The position numbers were made by a program, and so were the translations under genes. Shown here in pieces: positions 24,151 to 33,325 of a stretch of DNA of 34,970 nt. The DNA is from Kutzneria sp. 744. GTDB taxonomy: Bacteria > Actinomycetota > Actinomycetes > Mycobacteriales > Pseudonocardiaceae. The DNA lies in assembly GCF_000568255.1 (NCBI RefSeq), contig NZ_KK037166.1, positions 9,979,146 through 10,014,115 of the forward strand. The letters are read 5' to 3'. Within the stretch, counting starts at the first letter, position 1; every line of letters starts with the position of its first letter. The notes beneath the pieces were generated by a model. That model had not been told where the DNA came from. It ran no database searches and saw only the letters and a program-made list of their open reading frames with translations.

Positions 24151-27100
24151 GTGACTTCCACCGAGTCGTCCCGGCTGCGCATTCAGCTGCTCGGCCCCGT
24201 GCGGGCCTGGCGCGGCGAGGCGGAGATCGACCTCGGCCGCGGGCGGCGGCGCGCGGTGTTCGCCATCCTGGCGGCCAATGCCAACAAGGCCGTCTCGCGC
24301 ACCGAGTTCGTGGACGGCATTTGGGGAGACGCGCCGCCGGCCAAGGCCGTCGGCATCCTGCACACCTACATCTCCGCGCTGCGCAAGGCCCTCGCCGGCG
24401 ACGGCTCGATCCTGACCACCATCGAGTCGAGCTACTCGCTGGCCCTCGAACCCGACCAGCTCGACGAGCAGCAGTTCGAGCAGCACCAGCGGGATGCCCA
24501 GTGGAGCTGGGAGAACGGCGACCTCCAGGCCGCGGTCGACGCCCTCGACGCGGCCGTCGGCCGGTGGCACGGCGACGGCCTCGACGGGCTGAAGGTGCCC
24601 TTCGCCGAGCTGTACCGGGCCCGGCTGGCCGAGCTGAAGGCCACCGCCCTCGAACGCCGGGCCGCGCTGGCCCTCATCCTCGGCCATCACGTCGACGCGA
24701 CCGACGGCCTGGCGGCCACGGTGGCGCGGTTCCCGCAGCGGGAGGGAGCCCGCGGTCTGCTCATGGCGGCGCTCTACAAGGCCGGTCGCCGCGACGACGC
24801 GCTGCGGCTGTACGACGAGACGAGCGAGATCCTCAGCGCCGAGCTGGGCATCGACCCCGGCGCCGCGCTGCGTCACATCCGCGGCCGCATTCTCGACGGG
24901 GAGCCGCTGACGGCCGAGGACATCGGGGCCACCACCTGGATGCCCCGCCCGGCCGCGTCGGCGGTCGACCACCTGACAGCCCTGGAGCGGAAACGACCGG
25001 CCGTGCCGGAGCTCTTCGTCGGACGGCGGCCGGAGCTGGCCCGGTTCACGGCGCTGCTGGACGACCTGGACCAGGGCCGGGGCGCGTGCGTCTGGGTCGA
25101 GGGCGAGGGCGGCATCGGCAAGTCGTCCCTGCTGGCCAAGGCGCTGGCCGGCGACCGCATGACCGTGTGGGCGCGGGGGGACGAGCTGGCCGGGCCGGGC
25201 AAGGCGATCGGCCAGCTGCTGACCGCGGTCGAACAGGCGTGCCGGCGGTCGCCGCTGGTCCTGGTCGTCGAGGACATCCACCTCGGCCGGGACACCGACC
25301 TGCTGGCGTGGACCAGGCTGTCACGCCTGACCCGTTACCTGCCGCTGCTGCTGGCCGCCACCTGCCGCACCTTCCCGCGAAGGCGCGAGACCGTGCAGCT
25401 GCACAACGCCGTGCACATGACCGGCGGCCACGTGATCCAGCTCGAACCCCTGGCCTCGAACGACGTCTCCGTGCTGGCCATGGGCCGGCTCCGCCACTCG
25501 TACACGGCGTCCCTCATGCCGCTGCTGCGCCGGGCCGCCGGCAATCCCCGGCACGCCCACGACATTCTCGACGTGGCGGTGGCGGCCGCGGCCCGGCGGG
25601 CCAGCGCGGCCGGTTTCGAGCTCGACATGGCGGCAGTGGCCTCCGGGATCGCCATCGACCGGCTCGAATCGCTCGATTCCGACACACGGGACGTGCTGCG
25701 CTGGGCCGCGCTGCTCGGTCCCGAGTTCTATCCCGGCGACCTGACCAGGATCATGCGCGTGCCGGCGGCGGCGCTGGCCGGCGCGATCGGGGAGGCCACC
25801 ACCGCCGGCGTGCTCGTCGAGACACGGGACAGCCTGGCCTTCCGCGACGAGGCCGTCCGGCAACGCCTGCTCGACGGCACCGAGCCGGCCCAGCGGGCGG
25901 TGCTGCACCGCGAGGCGGCCGAGACCCTGGCCGCGGCCGGCGCCCCGGTCGAGCGGGTGGCCGCCCAGCTGGTCCAAGCTGTGCCGCCGGTCGACCCGTG
26001 GTCCTTCCGCTGGCTGCTGGCCAACGCCGAGGCCATCGGGTTCGCGGCCCCGCAGCTCGCCACCGAGCTGCTCACGCGTGCCGTCGCCGGGCCGTCCCTG
26101 CTGCCCGCGGAGCACGAGATGCTCGCCCTGCGGCGGATCCGGCTGCTCGGCGCGCTGGAGCTGGACCCGCGCGAGGACGTGGCCGCCCTGCTCGCCACCA
26201 CCACCGACAGGGAGATCGCCGGCGAGCTGCACTCGATCCACGCCCACCTCGACTACCACTTCGGAGCCGTGAGCGAGGCCTTGGCCCGGCTCCGCGAGGC
26301 CGGCCGTCTCGCGTCGCTGCCCGCGCACTGGCGGGCTCGGTATCTGACGTTGCGGGCGCAGATCGAACGCGAGACCTTCTCGGACATCACGGTCGTGCTG
26401 CTGGCCGCGACCTGCGCCCTGGACGCCGCCGTCGCCGTGGGCGATCCGGCCGCGATCTCGGAGGCGTTGCGCGAGCTCTGGTACGCCGAGACCGTCCGCC
26501 GCGACCACGCGGCGGCGTTGCGGCACGTCGACCGCGCGCTCGCCGTCACCGCCGGTGTGCCGAGCCTGGCCGAGCGCCGCATGGTCTTGTTGGACATGCG
26601 GGCCATCACGCTCGACAAGATGGACCGCCCGGTCGAGGCGTCGGCCGCGCTGGCCCAGGCGCGTGCGGGCAGCCACCGGAGCTCGTACCTGACCGCGCGC
26701 CATCACGTGACCGCGGCGATCCACCACTACTGGCTCGGGCGCTGGGACGAGGCGGTCGCCGACCTCGATCTCGCCGACAAGCATCTGCTCGACAGCGTCA
26801 GCCAGCACCGGTCGACCACGTTGCTGCGGCTGCGCGGCCTGGCCGCGCTCATCGCCGTGCGACGGGGCGACAACGACGGCGCCCAGGCACATCTGCGGGC
26901 CCTGGACGCGTGGCCGGTCAGCGGCCGCCGCAACGAGGACGGCAGCGACTTCCTCCTGGTCGCGCGGTCGATCGTCGACGGCGACAAGCTGGATCCGCTG
27001 TCCGATCTCAACTACGGCCAGTCGATGGCGCGCCATCAATGGCTGCCCATGGTGGTCCGGATCGGGCTCGAAGCGGGGACTCGGACCGTGTGCAGGCCGC

Positions 27101-27650
27101 CGTGGACGCCAGCCGGGCCGAGGCCGACCGAGAGCGAGAGCCGGGCCGCGCGCAGTGGGCCCAGCGCTGGTGCGAAGCGCTGGTCGAGCGCGATCCGGAC
27201 ACGTTGACGCTGGTCGGCCGGCATTTCACGGAGCTCGGGCGGCTGGTCGAGGCCGCCGACGCGCTGGTCGACGCCGGGACCGCGCTGGCCGAACGGGGCC
27301 GCACCGCCATGGCCAACCTGACCTTCCGCAACGCCCTCACCATCTATGCCGAGCTGGGCGCGTCGCGAGACATCGACCTGACGGAGCAGGCCATGCTCCG
27401 GCGCGGCGTCCTCGCGCCGGACGACACCGCGCGGCAGCCGATCGTCGCCGGCTGGCACACGCTCTCGGACATCGAGCGGCGGATCACCACGCTCGTCGCC
27501 GCCGGCAAGGCCAATCCGGAGATCGCGGGCGAGCTGGCGCTGCCCCGCCGCGACGTGCAATGGCACATATCGCACGTCATGCAGAAGTTGGCCGTGCGGA
27601 CGCGGTCGGAGCTGGAGAACCGAGTATTCAGAGCCGCCGTCGACCACTAG
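24151..27650 (+). CDS. SARP (AfsR-like) giant regulator with AAA ATPase and C-terminal LuxR HTH; apparent frameshift (SARP1)
   Basis: About 1166 aa once one G is restored. GTG 24151 starts an OmpR-like winged helix (RIQLLGPVRAWRGEAEIDLG, about 9-95), then a bacterial transcriptional activator domain (about 100-250), an ATPase with Walker A GEGGIGKSS (318-326) and Walker B PLVLVVED (368-375), a long helical middle, and a C-terminal LuxR helix-turn-helix (TLSDIERRITTLVAAGKANP, then RRDVQWHISHVMQKL). The frame changes at a G-run (27075-27078, GCGGGGAC); five Gs would restore it. The tandem paralogue aligns across the break (QWLPMVVRIGLEAG then DSDRVQAAVDAS against QWLPDAVRIALQAG then KLDIARRALEVC), so the gene is probably intact in the organism. 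DNA-binding domains at both ends are unusual. Confidence 0.85.
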
Positions 27651-27701
27651 CGGACGTTGTCGTCCCTCGAATTCGCGGCCGTACTGGGGAAATGGGGCAC
27701 T

Positions 27702-30700
27702 GTGGCATCCGAGGCACTCACGATCGAGGTGCTCGGCCCGCTGCGCACGTGGCGCGGGGACGTGGAGATCAAACTCGGGCCGGCCCGCCAGCGCGCGCTG
27801 TTCACGGCCCTGCTGTTCCGCAACGGCGGCAGCATGTCCCGTGAGGAGCTGATCAAGGCCGTCTGGGGCGACGAGGCGCCGGCCACCGCTGGGGGCAGCG
27901 TGTTCACCTACATCTCCGGGCTGCGCCGGGCGCTGGAACCGGCGAGGTCCAGTCGCGGCGTGAGCGCCGTGCTGCCGTCCGACGGCACCGGGTACCGGGT
28001 GCTGGTCGACGCCGACGCGGTGGACGCGACCAGGTTCGAGTCGCTGTCCCATGAGGCCGCGAACGCCCTGGCCGACGGCGACGCGGCGGCCGCGGCGGGC
28101 CTGGCCGAGGACGCGCTGGCGATGTGGCACGGCGAGCCGTTGAGCGGGTTGCCGGGGCCGTTCGTGGTGGCCTGCCGACGCCGGCTGACCGTCGTCCGCT
28201 CGATGCTGTTGGAGACCCGGTCCACCGCGTTGTTGCAGCTGGGGCGGCATGCCGAGCTCGTGCCGGAGCTGACCGCGCTGGTCGGCCAGGATCCGCTGCA
28301 CGAGGGCCTGCGCGGGCTGCTGATGATCGCCTTGTACCGGTGCGGCCGGCAGGCCGACGCGCTCGACCAGTACCAGCAGGCGCGCACCATGCTGGCCGCG
28401 GAGTTCGGCGCCCAGCCCGGTCCCGAGCTGTCCCGCGTCCACCAGCAGATCCTCGCCGACGACCCGACGCTGGCCGGTCCTTCGGGCTCGGTCGCTGTCG
28501 TGCCTAGGCCAGTTCGGCCCAGCCCACGGGCCCGTGGGCTCGTCGGCCGTGAGTCCGAGGTCGCCCAGCTCACCGCGGCGGTGTCGGGCCTGGTCGCCGG
28601 GCACGGCCGGGCGGTGTGGATCGACGGCGAGCCCGGCATCGGCAAGTCCGAGCTCATCGCCGCCGGTCTCGGCGCCCTGGACTCCGCGCCGGTCGAGGTC
28701 TGTTGGGCGTCCGGCGACGAGTTGGCCCTGCGGTTCCCGCTCCGCGCGATGCTGGAGTGCCTCGCCGTCGACACCGACTCCCCGGATCCCCGCCGGGCGC
28801 ACGCCGCGGAGCTGATCGAGAAGTCGACCACCAGCCCCACTTTGCTGGGCGGGGCCAGCAGCGCCCTGGTGGCCATCGACATCCTGGTCGACCTCGTGCA
28901 CGAGCTGTGCGCCGAGCGGCCGGTCGCGATCGTCGTCGACGACATGCAGTGGGTCGACGAGGCCAGCATGCTGGTGTGGAACCGCTTGGCCCGCGCCACC
29001 GACCGGCTTCCGCTGCTGCTGGTGAGCACCTGCCGGCCGATGCCGCGTTCGGTGGCCCTGGACAGCATGCGGGAGACTGTGGACAAGCACGGCAGCGCCA
29101 TGATGCGGCTCGGTCGCTTGTCGGAGCAGGCCGTCTATCAGCTGATGGAGGGCATCGTCGGCGCGGCGCCCGGGCCGGGGCTGCGGCGGATGGCCGGCCG
29201 GGCCGGCGGAAACCCTTTGTACGTTCAGGAATTGGTCGACGCTCTGGTCCGGGACAACGCGGTCCAGGTCTCGGCCGGCACCGCCGACGCCGGCACCTCG
29301 ACCGAGGCCGTCACCCCCGTCTCGCTCGTGTCGGCGCTGGAGCACCGCCTCGGGTTCTTGTCCCCCGGGGCCGTGACTCTGTTGCAGCACGCCGCTTTGC
29401 TGGGCACCGAGTTCCGGGCCGAGGACCTGGCCGCCGTGCTGATGTGCCGGGTCGGCGAGCTCGATCCGGCCGTCGAGGAGTCCATTGCCGCCGGTGTGCT
29501 CTTCCTTGGCGGCGATCGGCTGGCCTTCCGGCATCCGCTGATCCACCAGGTGCTCTACGAGCGCATAGCCCATTCCGTGCGAGCCGCGATGCACCGGCAG
29601 GCCGCCGAGCAGTTGGACCGGGCCGGCGCGTCCGTGGACACCGTGGCCCGTCAGCTCGCCGCCGCGCCGCTGTCGGTCGACGACTGGACCATCGGCTGGG
29701 TTTGTTCGCACGGAAGGAAAGTGGCCGCCCAGGCCCCGGACATCGGCGTCGACCTCCTGCGCCGGGTCGTTTCCGGCGCCGCGCCGTCCGATCCTCGGGT
29801 GCAGGGCGTCACCGCCGACCTGGCCCGGGTTTCCTACTGGCTGGGGGAGTCTCCGGAAGACGAGGCACGCTCGGTTCTAATGTCCACTGCGGACCCCGAG
29901 TTGGTGGGGGAGATGCAGTGGATTCTCGGTTGTGCCTTGTACCGTCGTGGTCTGGCTCGCGAAGGCGTGGAGGCGTTGCGCGCCGCCGTGCACGGCACGG
30001 AGGCGTCCGACGTGTGGAGGGCCCGTTGTCAGGCGTTGTTGGCCGGGCGGTTGGGCATGGGGTTGGGGGAGCTCGACGCCGGCGAGGCCACCGCGTGGGA
30101 GGCCGTGCGGCGGGCCGAGGTCATCGGCGACACCTTCGCCCGGTCGTACGCGTTGGAGATGCTGTGGCTGTTCCGGACCATTCAGCGTGATCACGTCGAG
30201 GCGCTGCGCTTGGTCGACGAGGCTCTGCGGGTGATCGAGCAGGGGCCGCAGACCGACGCCGAGCTCTCACACCTGGAGCTCAGCCTGTTGGACAACCGCG
30301 TTTTCAGCCTGCAGAACCTCGACCGGCTGCCCGAGGCCGATGAGACCTTGCTGGCCGCCGAGCAGTTGATGCGGCGCGACCGGTTGCCCACCGGGCTTCC
30401 GGTCGCGACCGCCGTCAACCACTACTGGGCCGGCCGTTGGGGTTCGGCCATGGAGACGCTGGACGCCGTTGTGGACGCCCGTGGTCTGGACATGGCGTTC
30501 CACGGTCTGCGCGAGAGCGGGCCGATGTTGTTGCTGCTCCACGGTGTCGCCGCCCTGATCGCCGTGCTGCGGGACGAGGGCGACGCCGCCACCGCCCACC
30601 TGGCAGCCGCCGACGAGCTGCCCCTGTTGACCTCCGCCGACCGTGAGAACTGCGATTTCCTCATCATGGCCGAGGCTTTGGCCGCCGAACGGGACGGCGA

Positions 30701-31157
30701 GGCCGATGCCGCGCTCATCGCGTTGACCCACGTGCTGGACGAACGGTATGCGCCGATGATGTTGCGGCACCAGTGGTTGCCCGATGCCGTCCGTATCGCT
30801 TTGCAGGCCGGGAAGCTCGACATTGCCCGCCGAGCCTTGGAAGTCTGCGAGATGGAGGCCAAGCGGGAGACCGTGACCGCCCGGGCCGCCATCGCCGTGG
30901 CCCGGTGCCATGCGCTGATCAACCGCGATCCCACCGCCGCTCTGGCCGCCGCCGAGCACTACTTCGAGGTCGGCCGCCCCGTGGAGGCCGCCTTCGCTTT
31001 GGAGGACGCCGCCGTGTTGTTGGCCTCGGCCGGCCTGAGGGAGGACGCCCTGGACGTTCATGCGAGGGCCGTGCGGCAGTTCGACGCGCTCGGCGCCGCG
31101 TGGGGCTCGCGCCGCGCGACCGCCCGCTTGATCGCCGCCGGGGTCAGTCCCGGGTAG
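27702..31157 (+). CDS. SARP (AfsR-like) giant regulator with AAA ATPase (SARP2)
   Basis: 1151 aa from GTG 27702 (a GGGG stretch upstream; TTG 27657 would add 15 residues). Winged helix TIEVLGPLRTWRGDVEIKLG (about 7-100), bacterial transcriptional activator domain (about 105-255), ATPase with Walker A GEPGIGKSE (309-317) and Walker B VAIVVDDMQWVDE (about 408-420), then a long helical TPR-like region. It ends RRATARLIAAGVSPG without the LuxR helix-turn-helix found in SARP1. It lies 51 nt after SARP1 in the same direction and is its paralogue over most of the length, so the pair arose by tandem duplication. It converges on the lipoprotein gene with a 6-nt gap. Confidence 0.9.
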   Translation: MASEALTIEVLGPLRTWRGDVEIKLGPARQRALFTALLFRNGGSMSREELIKAVWGDEAPATAGGSVFTYISGLRRALEPARSSRGVSAVLPSDGTGYRVLVDADAVDATRFESLSHEAANALADGDAAAAAGLAEDALAMWHGEPLSGLPGPFVVACRRRLTVVRSMLLETRSTALLQLGRHAELVPELTALVGQDPLHEGLRGLLMIALYRCGRQADALDQYQQARTMLAAEFGAQPGPELSRVHQQILADDPTLAGPSGSVAVVPRPVRPSPRARGLVGRESEVAQLTAAVSGLVAGHGRAVWIDGEPGIGKSELIAAGLGALDSAPVEVCWASGDELALRFPLRAMLECLAVDTDSPDPRRAHAAELIEKSTTSPTLLGGASSALVAIDILVDLVHELCAERPVAIVVDDMQWVDEASMLVWNRLARATDRLPLLLVSTCRPMPRSVALDSMRETVDKHGSAMMRLGRLSEQAVYQLMEGIVGAAPGPGLRRMAGRAGGNPLYVQELVDALVRDNAVQVSAGTADAGTSTEAVTPVSLVSALEHRLGFLSPGAVTLLQHAALLGTEFRAEDLAAVLMCRVGELDPAVEESIAAGVLFLGGDRLAFRHPLIHQVLYERIAHSVRAAMHRQAAEQLDRAGASVDTVARQLAAAPLSVDDWTIGWVCSHGRKVAAQAPDIGVDLLRRVVSGAAPSDPRVQGVTADLARVSYWLGESPEDEARSVLMSTADPELVGEMQWILGCALYRRGLAREGVEALRAAVHGTEASDVWRARCQALLAGRLGMGLGELDAGEATAWEAVRRAEVIGDTFARSYALEMLWLFRTIQRDHVEALRLVDEALRVIEQGPQTDAELSHLELSLLDNRVFSLQNLDRLPEADETLLAAEQLMRRDRLPTGLPVATAVNHYWAGRWGSAMETLDAVVDARGLDMAFHGLRESGPMLLLLHGVAALIAVLRDEGDAATAHLAAADELPLLTSADRENCDFLIMAEALAAERDGEADAALIALTHVLDERYAPMMLRHQWLPDAVRIALQAGKLDIARRALEVCEMEAKRETVTARAAIAVARCHALINRDPTAALAAAEHYFEVGRPVEAAFALEDAAVLLASAGLREDALDVHARAVRQFDALGAAWGSRRATARLIAAGVSPG

Positions 31158-31163
31158 CCCCGG

Positions 31164-31754
31164 TCACCAGGCGTCCGGGCTGACACCCTGCATCGACGGC
31201 TGGAAGGTGCCCACCTGGATCGACTTCAGGTCCAGCTCCGGGTATTCCGCCGCGTGGCCGTCGTCGCCGATCAGGCTCACCGTGACCGTCGGGGCGCCCG
31301 GGACCGTCAGGTTCGTCGTCGTGGCCACGAAGGTGCTGGGGTCGCCCTTGTCGCCGCTGATCAGCTTCACGCCCGCGAACGCCGACTGTCCCGGTTGGAG
31401 CGTGCTCGGCACCGTCGCGCCCGGCTGGCTCACCTTCTCCGTCGGCACCGTGAGGGAGTCGTTGTGGGCGTTGAGGAAGCTCAGTTCCGGCCAGCCCTGG
31501 ACCGTGATCGGCCTGGTGCCCTTGTTCGTGAGGACCAGGATCTCGGAGCCCGGGGACTGCTGGTGGTTCAGGTCCGCGCTGATCTTTCCGTTGGTGTTGC
31601 TCGCGTTCTGGGTCTGGGTCTTCGCCTGGGACGCCGTGGTCGTGGCCGGGGTGTTCGGCTGCGCTCCCGTCGCGCTGGAGTTGCCGCAGCCTGCCAGCAC
31701 CACCGCCGCCGTCGCCGTGGCGACCGCACCGAGGATGGTCTGAATCCGAGTCAT
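31164..31754 (-). CDS. DUF4232-type lipoprotein
   Basis: 196-aa secreted lipoprotein. Lipobox VVLAGCG with the lipidated Cys at residue 23, a Thr/Gln-rich linker (about 25-55), then a DUF4232-like beta-sandwich (SPGSEILVLTNKGTRPITVQ, then GWPELSFLNAHN). GGAAGG lies 5 nt before ATG 31754, so this start is preferred to the GTG two codons upstream. The function of this family, common in actinomycetes, is unknown. No operon partner is visible. Confidence 0.87.
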   Translation of the reverse strand: MTRIQTILGAVATATAAVVLAGCGNSSATGAQPNTPATTTASQAKTQTQNASNTNGKISADLNHQQSPGSEILVLTNKGTRPITVQGWPELSFLNAHNDSLTVPTEKVSQPGATVPSTLQPGQSAFAGVKLISGDKGDPSTFVATTTNLTVPGAPTVTVSLIGDDGHAAEYPELDLKSIQVGTFQPSMQGVSPDAW

Positions 31755-31828
31755 GCGCACCTTCCAGGTTCGTCGGGTCTCACCACAGTAGACGCGTGGC
31801 CGCCCTGGAGGTTGATCGCCGAATCGTT

Positions 31829-31847
31829 CGGGCAGGTGGCCTGCCCG
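31829..31847 (-). terminator. hairpin terminator after SDR gene
   Basis: CGGGCAGG-TGG-CCTGCCCG forms a perfect 8-bp stem with a 3-nt loop, 6 nt past the SDR stop codon (31854-31856) in the direction of transcription, followed by a short A/T-containing stretch. Confidence 0.6.
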
Positions 31848-31853
31848 CCCGAT

Positions 31854-32522
31854 CTACCAGGCGACCGTCTCCCCGCGCCGGTCCAGGAACTGCAGTCCTT
31901 GCGCCCCCGCCTGCGCTTCGAGCACGTCCACCACCTGCGGGACCGTGTCCCTCGGCTCCAGTTCCGCGCCCGGTCCGCCCAGGCTGGTCCTGTTGTGGCC
32001 CGGGTCGATCAGCAGCTTCGTGTGGCCGTCGTCCGCGTGTCGGGTCGCGTAGCTGCGCATGAGCTGGTTGAGGGCCGCTTTGCTGGCTTTGTACAGCTCG
32101 TAGCCCTCTTCCGTGTTGTTGGCGACGCTGCCCTGCTCCGAGGACATCACCGCCGCCGTGCCGCCCCGTTTCACCAGCCCTCTCAGCGCTTCCAGTGTCC
32201 GCATCGGGCTGTAGGCGTTGGTCACCATCACCTCCGTGAACATCTCTTCCGGCACCTCCGTGATCGGCAGATCGCCCCGGTCGATCGCCGCGTTCACGAA
32301 CAGCAGGTCCAGCTCTTGGCCTTCGAGCCTTTCTCGCAGCCCTTCCCGCTGCTTCGCGCTGGTCATCTCCAGCCGCTCTTGGGTGATTCGTTCGTTTCCG
32401 GCCAGTTCGCCTTGCCCTCGGGTAGTGGCGATCACCCGCCACCCCCGCCGCGCCAGTTCCTCCGCCAGCCCCAGTCCCAGCCCCCTGGACGCCCCGATGA
32501 CCAGCCCTTGTCGAGTGTTCAT
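31854..32522 (-). CDS. short-chain dehydrogenase/reductase
   Basis: 222-aa cytosolic oxidoreductase of the classical SDR fold. Cofactor motif GASRGLG (10-16), NAAIDRG in place of NNAG, a catalytic Ser in VMSSEQGS and the catalytic YKASK (YxxxK). ATG 32522 has GGTGG upstream; the GTG two codons earlier is less likely. It lies 33 nt behind the GNAT gene on the same strand, but that gap holds a perfect 7-bp-arm palindrome, so it probably has its own regulated promoter. The substrate is unknown. Confidence 0.87.
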   Translation of the reverse strand: MNTRQGLVIGASRGLGLGLAEELARRGWRVIATTRGQGELAGNERITQERLEMTSAKQREGLRERLEGQELDLLFVNAAIDRGDLPITEVPEEMFTEVMVTNAYSPMRTLEALRGLVKRGGTAAVMSSEQGSVANNTEEGYELYKASKAALNQLMRSYATRHADDGHTKLLIDPGHNRTSLGGPGAELEPRDTVPQVVDVLEAQAGAQGLQFLDRRGETVAW

Positions 32523-32533
32523 AGCCACCAGGT

Positions 32534-32553
32534 TAGACGCAACGTAGCGTCTA
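32534..32553. promoter_or_regulatory. TetR-like palindromic operator upstream of SDR
   Basis: TAGACGC (32534-32540), AACGTA, GCGTCTA (32547-32553): perfect 7-bp arms and a 6-bp spacer, 12 nt before the SDR start. A minus-strand -10-like TAGACT (32558-32553) touches it. Confidence 0.55.
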
Positions 32554-32555
32554 GT

Positions 32556-33095
32556 CTATCTTTTCGTGGGAGCCCATTCGTCCGCGAGCAGGCCGAGGAT
32601 CGCTTCGTCCGCGTACGCCCCGTACACCCAGGCCGACCTTCGCAGCGTTCCTTCTCTCGTGAACCCCGTTCCGGCCGCCGCCGCGAGCATCGCGCCGTTG
32701 TCCGTCAGCGTCTCGATCTGCAGCCGTTGCAGTCCTCTGACCGCGAACCCGTATTCGCACAGCGTTCGCAGCACGTCCACGCTGAGCCCTCTTCCTCGGA
32801 ACGCCGGCCTCAGCGCGATCCCGATGTGCGCCATCCGGTTGTGCGTGTCGATGCCCCACAGCAGCGCTTCGCCCGCCAGTTGCCCCTCTTTCAGCTCGAT
32901 CACCGAGAAGTACGCCGCCTCGTCCGACGGCCCCGTCACCGTGAACGGCGATTTCCCCGACTCCACCGGCGTCGGCCGCCACGGCCGTGAGTCCGCCCGT
33001 GCCCGCGTGGCCACGTCTTCGTACAGCTCTTCGTGCAGTACCGCGACGTCGCTTTCGTGCCGGGCCCGCAGCCCGATCTTTTCGCCCTGTATCAC
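32556..33095 (-). CDS. GNAT acetyltransferase (RimJ/RimL-like)
   Basis: 179-aa acetyl-CoA-dependent N-acetyltransferase. The pyrophosphate-binding loop is RPAFRGRGLSVDVL (about 97-110, RxxGxG-like), and the C-terminal TGFTREGTLRRSAWVYGAYA is typical of the RimJ/RimL group, which acetylates protein N-termini or small amines. The start is GTG 33095; AAGGAG is nearby but only 2 nt away, so initiation may be inefficient. It is upstream of the SDR gene on the same strand. Confidence 0.87.
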   Translation of the reverse strand: MIQGEKIGLRARHESDVAVLHEELYEDVATRARADSRPWRPTPVESGKSPFTVTGPSDEAAYFSVIELKEGQLAGEALLWGIDTHNRMAHIGIALRPAFRGRGLSVDVLRTLCEYGFAVRGLQRLQIETLTDNGAMLAAAAGTGFTREGTLRRSAWVYGAYADEAILGLLADEWAPTKR

Positions 33096-33325
33096 CGCTC
33101 CTTGCTATACGAGCGCCACCCGCCCGGCAACCAGGTTTCCCGGCCCGGGCCGCCGCCGATGTCGGCTGTTTGCTGCTGACGCCTTTTCGCCGTCGCCGGC
33201 GCTGGTTCCCGGTGTCGGCGCACTGCGCTGCTCGGCATCCCTGGTGCGCTCCGGCTCAGTCCACCCAGTGTGCGGCGCCGGTCGGCGTGATCTCCGGCGT
33301 CGTGGTGATCCCCCGTCTCGGGCCG

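Noticed and set aside
24043-25281. Minus-strand protein with a repeated W-M-D-A-P N-terminus
   Set aside because: The peptide repeat is just the translation of the 15-bp DNA repeat; the rest is antisense to SARP1 with no domain.
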